From contig CAWCLV010000004.1 of the NCBI GenBank assembly GCA_963796485.1, positions 558,001 through 622,000 of the forward strand: a stretch of DNA of 64,000 nucleotides, in the 5' to 3' direction. This stretch comes from CAWCDJ01 sp963796485 (GTDB lineage Bacteria > Acidobacteriota > Terriglobia > Bryobacterales > Bryobacteraceae). A model generated the notes under the pieces. The model saw only the letters and a list, made by a program, of their open reading frames with translations. It made no database searches and had not been told where the DNA came from. Shown here in pieces: positions 1-6,936 of the stretch (the stretch's first letter is position 1; every line of letters begins with the position of its first letter). The position numbers and the translations under genes were made by a program.

Positions 1-407
1 ACGGTGTTATAGCAGGCCTCGCGGTTGGTCAGGCCGGCATCGGCGAGCACGTGCATGAGGTCGGCCACGCGGCTCAGCGGGACGAAGTGGTACTGCATGT
101 TCTGGCGGGTGGTGAGGTGGCCCCGGCCGCCGCCGAACTCGTCGGCGACGCGCGCCAACTGCTCGATCTGCGCCGCAGTGGCGAGGCCGCTCGGAATCTT
201 GCAGCGTACCATCTGGACGCCGGGCTGGCGCTGGCCGTAAATTCCGTGTTTCAGGCGGTATGGGCGGAACTCGGCTTCGGGGATTTCGCCCGCCAGGAAT
301 GCCGCTGCCTTGAGGCGGAAAGTTTCGATCTCCTGACGAACTACGCGATCATGTTCAATTTCAAAATCCTGGGGAGAATTGACGACGTCCTGAGCAAGAG
401 TTCCCAT
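1..407 (-). CDS. Ferredoxin-type sulfite/nitrite reductase, N-terminal part (cut by window edge)
   Basis: About 135 residues of a siroheme/4Fe-4S sulfite or nitrite reductase, which carries out the six-electron reduction of sulfite to sulfide or nitrite to ammonia in the cytoplasm. The visible part is the first ferredoxin-like half-domain: motif YGQRQPG near residue 58, then a basic RCKIPSG segment and GHLTTRQNMQYHFV, the substrate-facing stretch of this family. The frame runs off the left edge, so the Cys cluster ligands are not seen. The ATG at 407 is preceded by GAGGTGATT, a strong Shine-Dalgarno. It lies 53 bases downstream of the FAD oxidoreductase stop on the same strand. Because cysD-cysN is 6.5 kb away, a sulfite role is a reasonable inference, but nitrite cannot be excluded from this half. 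Confidence 0.85.
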   Translation of the reverse strand, partial: MGTLAQDVVNSPQDFEIEHDRVVRQEIETFRLKAAAFLAGEIPEAEFRPYRLKHGIYGQRQPGVQMVRCKIPSGLATAAQIEQLARVADEFGGGRGHLTTRQNMQYHFVPLSRVADLMHVLADAGLTNREACYNT

Positions 408-460
408 AATCACCTCATTCTCTATCGATATTTAGATGTTACCCCGAAACCGAATGAATT

Positions 461-1846
461 TCAAAGGGCCAGCCGCACGGCCTGGTATCCGCACATGCCG
501 TGCACCCCACCTCCGGGCGGCGTGGAAGCGGAGCAAAGGAAGACGCCCGCGACGGGGGTCCGATATAACAACCGCGTGGGCCGGAGGAACAACTGTGCGA
601 GGCTCATGGCTCCGCCTCCGATGTCGCCGCCGACCAGGTTGGGGTTTTCGCGTTCGAGTTGGGCGGGGCCCATCGTATGGCGGGCGAGGATGCGCGAGTG
701 GAAGCCGGGGGCGAAGCGCTCGATCTGATTCTCGACGGCCGCTGTCATATCCTCCGTGGATCCCTGGGGCACGTGGCAGTAAGCCCAGGCGGTGTGTTTG
801 GCTGCTGGAGCGCGGGTCGGGTCAAACAAGCTCGTCTGAGCGAGGAGGACAAATGGAGGCCCCCGGTGCGACGACTCCCAACTGGCGATCTCCTCCAGTG
901 TACCCCCGAGGTGAACGGTTCCGGCGAGCGCGCATTCGGGGGCGCGCCAGGGGATCGGGGCATTGAGCGCCCAATCGAGTTTGAAGACGCCGGGGCCATA
1001 GCGGAAGGCCTGGAGTTGGCGCAGGAACCACGGCGGGAAGCGGTCGCGGCCGATCGCCGCCAGCTGATGCGGACCGATGTCGCACATGAGTATCCCGGTT
1101 TCGGGGAGTGAGATGACCCGCGATTCGGTCCGGATTTCGCCGCCGAGCGATGTCAGATAGGCGGCGAGCGCATCGGCGAGGCGCTGCGAACCGCCGCGCG
1201 GGAAGGGCCATCCGCCGGCATGTCCGCAGATCCCCAGAACCAGGCCAATGGCGGCACTGGCCGCGGCTTCGAGCGGCATGACGGCGTGCGCGGACAAACC
1301 GGCAAAAAGCGCCCGGGCGCGGGCTCCGCGAAAGTGCGATTCCGCCAGACCGCGGGCCGAGCGGATGGCGTGGAGGCCGAAACGCGCCATTGCCAGCGGA
1401 TGCCGGGGGACTTGCAGGGGCGCGAGGACATCGTGGCGGAGACCCGGCCAGGCGGCGGCGAGCGGGGCGAACAGGCCGTGCCAGGCGGGGCCGTCGCCTT
1501 CGAGACCGGCGGCGGTACGGGAGACGGAGCGGTCCAACAGAACAGCCGTTCCATCGTCGAGGGGATGCGCCAGGGGAACGGCCGGGTGGATCCATTCCAG
1601 ACCGTGAGCGGCGAGCGGGAACTGCTCGAAACACGGCGAGGCCACGGCCATGGGGTGCACGGAGGAGCAGACGTCGTGGAGGAACCCGGGCAGAGTCAAT
1701 TCGGCGGAACGCGCTCCGCCGCCGATGCGGGAAGCGGCTTCGTGAACCGTGACGGCGTATCCGGCACGGGCCAGCAGAATGGCCGCCGAGAGGCCGTTCG
1801 GCCCCGAGCCGATTACAAACGCGCGGGCTTTCGCCGAAGGAGCCAA
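461..1846 (-). CDS. Phytoene-desaturase-like NAD(P)/FAD-dependent oxidoreductase
   Basis: A 461-residue flavoprotein. The N-terminus holds a Rossmann dinucleotide-binding motif, VIGSGPNGLSAAILLARAG (residues 11-29), followed by the acidic HEA that contacts ribose, then RIGGGARSAE, as in phytoene desaturase/CrtI-like and amine-oxidase-like enzymes. The C-terminus closes the FAD site with CSASTPPGGGVHGMCGYQA (about 439-457). The substrate is unknown; no other carotenoid genes are nearby. The only start upstream of the Rossmann motif is a TTG at 1846, since an in-frame TAA lies two codons before it. This TTG has AAGG directly in front rather than a well-spaced ribosome site. The start is two bases from the start of the divergent aldo/keto reductase. 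It could be co-transcribed with the sulfite/nitrite reductase downstream. Confidence 0.85.
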   Translation of the reverse strand: MAPSAKARAFVIGSGPNGLSAAILLARAGYAVTVHEAASRIGGGARSAELTLPGFLHDVCSSVHPMAVASPCFEQFPLAAHGLEWIHPAVPLAHPLDDGTAVLLDRSVSRTAAGLEGDGPAWHGLFAPLAAAWPGLRHDVLAPLQVPRHPLAMARFGLHAIRSARGLAESHFRGARARALFAGLSAHAVMPLEAAASAAIGLVLGICGHAGGWPFPRGGSQRLADALAAYLTSLGGEIRTESRVISLPETGILMCDIGPHQLAAIGRDRFPPWFLRQLQAFRYGPGVFKLDWALNAPIPWRAPECALAGTVHLGGTLEEIASWESSHRGPPFVLLAQTSLFDPTRAPAAKHTAWAYCHVPQGSTEDMTAAVENQIERFAPGFHSRILARHTMGPAQLERENPNLVGGDIGGGAMSLAQLFLRPTRLLYRTPVAGVFLCSASTPPGGGVHGMCGYQAVRLAL

Positions 1847-1848
1847 CC

Positions 1849-2829
1849 TTGGTTATTGTAAAAGAGATGCAGAAGAAACGTCTCGGCAACAGTGATATGG
1901 AGTTGACGCCGATCGGCGTCGGTGCGTGGGCGATGGGCGGCGGCGGATGGGCGTTTGCCTGGGGTCCGCAGGACGACAGCGAATCGGTCGAAGCGATCCA
2001 CACGGCGCTCGACCGCGGCGTGAACTGGATCGACACGGCGGCGGTGTACGGGCTCGGACATTCCGAAGAGGTGGTGGCCCGGGCGCTCGATGGACGCGCC
2101 AACAAGCCGTATGTGTTCACGAAGTGCGAGCGCAACTGGGACGAGAATCGCAAAATCTATTCCAGCCTGAAGGCCGATTCTGTCCGGCGCGAATGCGAGA
2201 ACAGCCTGCGGCGGTTGAAGCTGGACGCGATCGATCTGTACCAGATCCACTGGCCCGATCCGGAGCAGGACCTCGAAGAGGGGTGGACCACGCTGGCCGA
2301 GTTGCAGAGGGAGGGCAAGGTCCGCTGGATCGGCGTTTCGAATTTCAATGTGCAGCAGATGGAGCGGTGCCGCAAGATCGCGCCGATCACCTCGCTGCAG
2401 CCGCCGTACTCCGCAGTATCGCCGGAAGTCGAGGCCGATGTTTTGCCGTATTGCCAGAAGCACGGGATCGGCGTGATCGTTTACTCGCCGATGAAATCCG
2501 GGCTGCTGACCGGGAAGATGACGAAGGAGCGGGTGGCGGCGTTTCCGGAGGACGATTTCCGGCGGCGCGCGCTGGCGTTCCAGGAGCCGAACCTGACGCG
2601 CAACCTGGAACTGGCGGACCTCATGAAAGCGATTGGGGCGCGTCATGGGCGCAGCGCGGGCGAAGTGGCGATTGCATGGACGCTGCGGCACCCGGCGGTG
2701 ACGGCGGCGATTGTGGGGATGCGGTCGGCCGAGCAGGCTAAGGGCGTGACGGGCGCGCTCGATTTCCGGCTGAGCCCGGCGGAAGTCGAGGAGATCGAGA
2801 GCTTCCGGGCGGCGGCTTCGGCGCGGTGA
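1849..2829 (+). CDS. Aldo/keto reductase
   Basis: A 326-residue NADPH-dependent oxidoreductase of the aldo/keto reductase superfamily, cytosolic, (beta/alpha)8 barrel. The catalytic tetrad is visible: Asp62 and Tyr67 in IDTAAVYG, Lys92 in FTKCER, His134 in YQIHWPD. The C-terminal cofactor region, TAAIVGMRSAEQ, is also present. The N-terminus reads QKKRLGNSDMELTPIGVG, typical of the family. The start is taken as TTG at 1849 because AAGGAG (1837-1842) lies six bases upstream. An ATG at 1867 fits family alignments equally well but has only GAG touching it. Length is normal. The natural substrate is unknown; it diverges from an FAD oxidoreductase and may share its control region. Confidence 0.92.
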   Translation: MVIVKEMQKKRLGNSDMELTPIGVGAWAMGGGGWAFAWGPQDDSESVEAIHTALDRGVNWIDTAAVYGLGHSEEVVARALDGRANKPYVFTKCERNWDENRKIYSSLKADSVRRECENSLRRLKLDAIDLYQIHWPDPEQDLEEGWTTLAELQREGKVRWIGVSNFNVQQMERCRKIAPITSLQPPYSAVSPEVEADVLPYCQKHGIGVIVYSPMKSGLLTGKMTKERVAAFPEDDFRRRALAFQEPNLTRNLELADLMKAIGARHGRSAGEVAIAWTLRHPAVTAAIVGMRSAEQAKGVTGALDFRLSPAEVEEIESFRAAASAR

Positions 2830-2837
2830 CGAAAAGG

Positions 2838-2910
2838 GGCCGGCCCGCGGTCGCGGCTCCGTGGCGGACGGTTTACAGAGAGCCGCGCGCGTAAGCAAGC
2901 GGGCCGGCTC
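2838..2910. repeat. Dispersed palindromic repeat (family A), inverted pair
   Basis: An imperfect inverted repeat just after the aldo/keto reductase. The left arm (GGCCGGCCCGCGGTCGCGGC, from 2840) faces a right arm at 2879-2910 built on GAGCCGCGCGCGTAAG and ending GCGGGCCGGC. The arm sequence is shared with copies at 3044-3062, 11771-11832 and 57820-57843. The 256-base gap between 2829 and 3086 holds this and the next copy and no convincing gene. Confidence 0.6.
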
Positions 2911-3043
2911 AGCGGGCCTACCCTACTTTCCCTGGAGTCTTTTCTGCCCCACGCGAGTCGAGACGGCCCGCAACCCACGCAATGCTGAGGCGGCCAATCG
3001 CGTCTTCATCCTCTTTGGCGGGCCGCCGGGGCTCACGGCCGGG

Positions 3044-3062
3044 CTCCTTACGGTCGCGGCTC
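3044..3062 (-). repeat. Dispersed repeat (family A), single arm
   Basis: Read on the minus strand this is GAGCCGCGACCGTAAGGAG, matching the copy at 57820-57843 over 18 consecutive bases. It lies between the aldo/keto reductase and the 3' end of the ADOP permease. Confidence 0.6.
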
Positions 3063-3085
3063 AGTGTGAGAGATGAAATGCCCGC

Positions 3086-5563
3086 CTACGAGCACCGCAG
3101 CGCCCGCGACGGTGCGATTGTGGCGGCACGGCGCGCCGGGATCAACGTGGCCAGCAGCGCGACCGCCGACAAAATCACCGGGACGAGCAAAAACGTCATC
3201 AGGTCGTCGGCCTTTACCCCGAACAGAAGCGACGCCAGCACGCGCGTCAGCGCATAGGCCAGCGCGACACCGAGCACGGCGCCGGTCCCGACCAGTTTCA
3301 TCCCGCTCTTCAGGACCATGCCCATCATGTTCGTGCGCGCCGCCCCCAGGGCCATTCGGATCCCGATCTCCTGAGTCCGCTGCTCCACCGAATACGACAT
3401 GAGGCCGTATACCCCGATCGCCGCAAGGATCAGCGCGATGCCGGCGAAAATCGAAAGCAGCAGCATGTTGAAGTTCTGCCGCGCCAGGCTCCGGGCAATC
3501 ACCTCTTCCATGGTGCGTTCGTTGGAGAGGGGCAGCGCCCGGTCCACCGAGGCAAACTCGCGCTCGATCGCAACCCGCAGGTTGGATGGGGGAGCGGCGG
3601 TCCGGATCGCCCACGAAAGCGGCAGCGCCGAGTTTACCAGTGCGGTGAAGCCGTCCGGCGACTGCGCCTGGGGAATGTACATCACGCCCTCGTTTTCGCT
3701 TCCCAGCCCTGTTTCCCGTACCGTGCCGACCACGCCCACGACCTGCCGCGGAGGATCCTCAAACTCGGGGCCCAATCCCTTGCCGATGGTGATCACCTGC
3801 CCCACCGGGTCGTCTTTGGGCCAGTATTTTTTGGCCATGGCATCGTTGATCAGGACCACGCGGGCGCTGTTCGCCGTATCCGTGTCGCGAAAGGCGCGGC
3901 CCCGCAGCACGGGGACTCGGAAAACGTCGAAATAGCGCGGCGACACCGACCGCCATTGCTCGTCGCCGTTGTACTGATTCCCCTTGGATGGCGCCTTGCC
4001 GGCGATATTGAACGGCAGATCCACCCCGCCCTGCACCGGCAGCATGATGGTGGCGGCGGCTGCCTGCACGCCCGGAAGGCTTTCGATGCGTCTGGTGACT
4101 TCCGTAATCAGCCGGTCTTCTTTTGCGGTGCTCGAGTAGGGGGCGCCGGATAACGAGGTCTGGACGGTCAGTACGTTGTGCGCGTCGAACCCCGGATTCA
4201 CCGACCGCAGTCCCACGAACGTCCGGATCAGCAGGGCGGCGCCGGTGAGCAGCACCACCGCCAGAGCGATTTCGGAGATCACCAGCACCGAGCGCGCCCG
4301 GTTCTGGCGCCGGCCAGTCCCCGACCGGTTGCTGGCTTCCTTCAACGTGGATGCCACGTCGGGGTTGGAGATTTGCAGGGCCGGGAAGATGCCGAAAACG
4401 ATGCCCGTCGCCAACGCCACCGCCAGGGTGAACGCCGCCACCCGCCAGTCCAGCAGAGGAATGGCGGAGTGCAGCGCGTCCGCGTCGGTAATCCGGGGAA
4501 TGTTCCCGGGAGCCAGCAGCAACAGCCCGCGCACGCCCCAGGCGCCCAGTGCGAACCCCAGAAACCCGCCCGCGCCGGCCAGCATGACGCTTTCGGTGAG
4601 CAACTGCCGGATGACCCGCGAACGGCTCGCGCCCATGGCTGCCCGGATCGCCAGCTCCCGCTGCCGCACTCCCGCGCGAGCCAGCAGTAGATTCGCGACA
4701 TTGGCGCAGGCGATCAGCAGCACGAACAGAACCGCGCCCAGCAGCACCAGGAGAGCCGTGCGCACCTGCGGGCCCACGATAGCCTCGGCCATCGGCACCA
4801 CGCCTACCGATTCGTTTTTATCCATCCACTTCGGGTTCGCCGCGCGGAACCGCTCGCCCACTACCTTCATCTCGGCCTGGGCCTGCGGGACCGTGACGCC
4901 CGGTTTCAGCCGGCCGGCGATCCGCAGATAGTGCCCCTGGTTGGTGCTGTTCGGATCGGCCTGCTGCGGCAGCCAGACGTCGGAGGGCGGATCGGGCTGG
5001 AACCATTTCGGCAGCACGCCGATCACGGTATACGGCTGGCCGTTCAATTTGATGTTCGAGCCGATGGCGTTCGAGCTGCCGGCCAGTTGCGATTGCCACA
5101 GGCCATAGCTGATTACCGCGACCGGCGGGCCGTTCGGAACGTCCTCCGCCGCGGTGTAGGTCCGGCCGAGAATCGGAGCCACGCCGAAAACCTGGAAATA
5201 GCCGTCCGACGCATGGAGCGTTTTCACCTGCGGCGGATGGTCCCCCGACCCGAAGGACACGCCGGGGCCGTCGAGGCCGAACAGCGTCATGCTTTCGAAC
5301 GCGCGGTTCTGGCGCCACGCCATGTACTTCGGGATGGAATTCGAAAAGCCGACTCCGTCGCTGCCGAAAGTGCGCCCCAACTGCATGATGCGATCGGGCT
5401 GCGGGTAGGGAAGCGGCTCGAGCAGCACCGAGTTCACCACCGTAAAGATCGCGGTATTGGCGCCGATCCCCAGGGCGAGGGCGGCCAGCGCCACGGCTGT
5501 GAACCCGGGATTGGTGCGCAGCATGCGTGCGGCGTAACGGATATCGGCGGCGAAGTTTGCCAT
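3086..5563 (-). CDS. ADOP-type FtsX/MacB-like permease
   Basis: An 825-residue membrane protein of the FtsX/MacB permease superfamily in the duplicated arrangement characteristic of Acidobacteria (ADOP). It opens with DIRYAARMLRTNPGFTAVA, then a first transmembrane helix (about 20-43) and the hallmark ALGIGANTAIFTVVN. A periplasmic MacB-core-like domain follows, then an FtsX block with VLLIACANVANLLLARA and RELAIRAAMGASR. After a second periplasmic domain comes a second FtsX block near the C-terminus (GVYGLMSYSVEQRTQEIGIRMALGA). These proteins usually lack an adjacent ATPase, and none is seen here; the transported substrate is unknown. I place the start at the ATG at 5563 because the conserved family N-terminus begins there; the frame stays open to 5635, but that would overlap the marR promoter. 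It diverges from the MarR gene, a plausible regulator. Confidence 0.9.
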   Translation of the reverse strand: MANFAADIRYAARMLRTNPGFTAVALAALALGIGANTAIFTVVNSVLLEPLPYPQPDRIMQLGRTFGSDGVGFSNSIPKYMAWRQNRAFESMTLFGLDGPGVSFGSGDHPPQVKTLHASDGYFQVFGVAPILGRTYTAAEDVPNGPPVAVISYGLWQSQLAGSSNAIGSNIKLNGQPYTVIGVLPKWFQPDPPSDVWLPQQADPNSTNQGHYLRIAGRLKPGVTVPQAQAEMKVVGERFRAANPKWMDKNESVGVVPMAEAIVGPQVRTALLVLLGAVLFVLLIACANVANLLLARAGVRQRELAIRAAMGASRSRVIRQLLTESVMLAGAGGFLGFALGAWGVRGLLLLAPGNIPRITDADALHSAIPLLDWRVAAFTLAVALATGIVFGIFPALQISNPDVASTLKEASNRSGTGRRQNRARSVLVISEIALAVVLLTGAALLIRTFVGLRSVNPGFDAHNVLTVQTSLSGAPYSSTAKEDRLITEVTRRIESLPGVQAAAATIMLPVQGGVDLPFNIAGKAPSKGNQYNGDEQWRSVSPRYFDVFRVPVLRGRAFRDTDTANSARVVLINDAMAKKYWPKDDPVGQVITIGKGLGPEFEDPPRQVVGVVGTVRETGLGSENEGVMYIPQAQSPDGFTALVNSALPLSWAIRTAAPPSNLRVAIEREFASVDRALPLSNERTMEEVIARSLARQNFNMLLLSIFAGIALILAAIGVYGLMSYSVEQRTQEIGIRMALGAARTNMMGMVLKSGMKLVGTGAVLGVALAYALTRVLASLLFGVKADDLMTFLLVPVILSAVALLATLIPARRAATIAPSRALRCS

Positions 5564-5628
5564 GTCCAGGAGTACGAACGGCAAGCAGCGAAAGTTTACA
5601 TTATTACGCTTTGCGTAGGGCTTTCCTC

Positions 5629-5657
5629 TTGACAATAGTCGTTATAACAAATATTAT
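5629..5657 (+). promoter_or_regulatory. Consensus-like sigma-70 promoter of the marR gene
   Basis: TTGACA at 5629-5634 and TATTAT at 5652-5657 are separated by 17 bases, near the housekeeping consensus. The predicted transcription start, about seven bases past the -10, coincides with the marR ATG at 5664, implying a leaderless mRNA. An imperfect dyad bounded by AGTC (5637-5640) and GACT (5659-5662) spans the -10, as expected for a MarR autoregulatory operator. Confidence 0.7.
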
Positions 5658-5663
5658 GGACTC

Positions 5664-6134
5664 ATGAGCGGCAAACTGGCGTCCGAAATCCGGCAGTCGA
5701 AACCATTCGCATCCGTGGAAGAAGAGGCGTTCCTGAATCTCGGCCGGACGTTCCAGTTCCTTCAGGAAAAGGCCGCTGCACTGTTGAAGGATTACCAGCT
5801 TACGCCGTCGCAGTATAACGTTCTCCGTATTCTGCGGGGCGCGGGACCGGAGGGTTTGACCTGCTCGCAGGCATCCGAGCGCATGTTGTCGCCGGACCCC
5901 GATATGACCCGGCTGCTGGACCGGATGGAAGCGCGCCAGTTGATCGAACGCGAGCGCAGCCGCGAGGATCGCCGCGTGGTCATCACCCGGATCACCGGGG
6001 CGGGGTTGGATCTCACGGCCGAAATCGACCGGCCGCTCAACGAACTGTTTAACCGGCTGATGGGTCCGGTCGGGAAAGGCCGGCTGAAGGATCTGATCGA
6101 CACACTGGAACTATTGAGGGAGGCGGCCGGCTAA
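5664..6134 (+). CDS. MarR-family transcriptional regulator
   Basis: A 156-residue winged-helix regulator. The N-terminal dimerisation helices contain FLNLGRTFQFLQEKAAALLK. The recognition part reads LTPSQYNVLRILRGAG, then TCSQASERMLSPDPDMTRLLDRMEAR. The wing is RERSREDRRVVITRIT, the standard MarR signature (DxRxxxxxLT-like). The ATG at 5664 has no Shine-Dalgarno and sits at the predicted transcription start, so translation is probably leaderless. Ligand and targets are unknown. The ADOP permease transcribed divergently is the obvious candidate target, and the dyad over its own -10 suggests autoregulation. The next gene downstream, a YceI protein, could be in the same transcript. Confidence 0.93.
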   Translation: MSGKLASEIRQSKPFASVEEEAFLNLGRTFQFLQEKAAALLKDYQLTPSQYNVLRILRGAGPEGLTCSQASERMLSPDPDMTRLLDRMEARQLIERERSREDRRVVITRITGAGLDLTAEIDRPLNELFNRLMGPVGKGRLKDLIDTLELLREAAG

Positions 6135-6171
6135 TGCCGGGCGCATTGAGAACAGTATCAGGAGGGAGCAC

Positions 6172-6723
6172 ATGTCACAAATCACGTATCAAATCGATTC
6201 GAGCCATTCCGCGGCGCACTTCAGCGTGCGTCACATGATGATCGCCAACGTCAGGGGAGAGTTCACGAAAGTGTCGGGGACCATCGTCTACGACCCGGAG
6301 AACCCGACCGGTTCGACCGTCGAGGCGACCATCGACGCCTCATCCATCGCGACCCGCGACGAGCAGAGGGACGGGCACCTGCGCAGCCCGGACTTCCTGG
6401 ATGTGGCGAAATTTCCGGTTTTGACGTTCCGCAGCAGGAAGATCTCCGGCGAACGCGGCGCTTGGAAAATCGCCGGCGACCTCACCATCCGCGGCGTCAC
6501 GCGGGAAGTGACGCTCGACGTGGAAGGGCCTACGTCCGAAGCCCGCGACCCCTGGGGCGGCTCCAGAATCGGGGCGACCGCGACCGCCAGGATCAATCGT
6601 AAGGATTTCGGCCTCACCTGGAACACCGCGCTCGAAACGGGCGGCGTGCTGGTGGGCGACGAGGTCAAAATCACGCTGGACCTGGAAGGCGTGCGCCAGG
6701 CGCAACAGGCCCCGGCCCGGTAA
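6172..6723 (+). CDS. YceI-family lipid-binding-like protein
   Basis: A 183-residue YceI-domain protein, a lipocalin-like beta-barrel that binds polyisoprenoid or amphiphilic ligands in characterised members. Family landmarks are present: YQIDSSHSAAHFSVRHM at the N-terminus, DASSIATRDEQRDGHLRSPDFLDVAKFP in the middle (a conserved family block), then LTIRGVTREVTLDVE and DFGLTWN. There is no signal peptide, unlike the periplasmic E. coli protein, so this copy is probably cytoplasmic. The start is supported by AGGAGG 7 bases before the ATG. It lies 37 bases after the MarR gene in the same direction; MarR-YceI co-occurrence suggests stress- or ligand-responsive control, which is inference. Confidence 0.93.
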   Translation: MSQITYQIDSSHSAAHFSVRHMMIANVRGEFTKVSGTIVYDPENPTGSTVEATIDASSIATRDEQRDGHLRSPDFLDVAKFPVLTFRSRKISGERGAWKIAGDLTIRGVTREVTLDVEGPTSEARDPWGGSRIGATATARINRKDFGLTWNTALETGGVLVGDEVKITLDLEGVRQAQQAPAR

Positions 6724-6851
6724 CTTCCGCGGGAATGTAATGACCGGGCAGGCCAGGAGGCCGGCAGGCGGTCCCTCCGGGGGGCCTTCAGCGCGGGCCC
6801 CGCGAGGACGCCGATGGAACACAAATGAGCCCCCCGCCTCGGCCAAAATCA

Positions 6852-6913
6852 CCCCTGTAAGTATTTACAAATACAGGGGGCTCAGATGGGCCGGCGCGGG
6901 CTTCCAAGCCCGC
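6852..6913. terminator. Two hairpins between the convergent yceI and cysN ends
   Basis: The first hairpin pairs CCCCT (6852-6856) with AGGGG (6875-6879) around a perfect inner stem GTATTT-AC-AAATAC (6861-6874), with GTAA bulged. The second is an exact 8-base inverted repeat, GCGGGCTT-CC-AAGCCCGC (6896-6913). Neither has a long U-run, so they may act as bidirectional 3' end barriers rather than classical intrinsic terminators. Confidence 0.45.
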
Positions 6914-6936
6914 CATCCGTGGCAGGCTCGGGGCAA

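Noticed and set aside
2830..3085. A small coding gene between the aldo/keto reductase and the ADOP permease
   Set aside because: The frame there overlaps two repeat copies, has no ribosome site and gives an Arg/Gly/Pro-rich translation.
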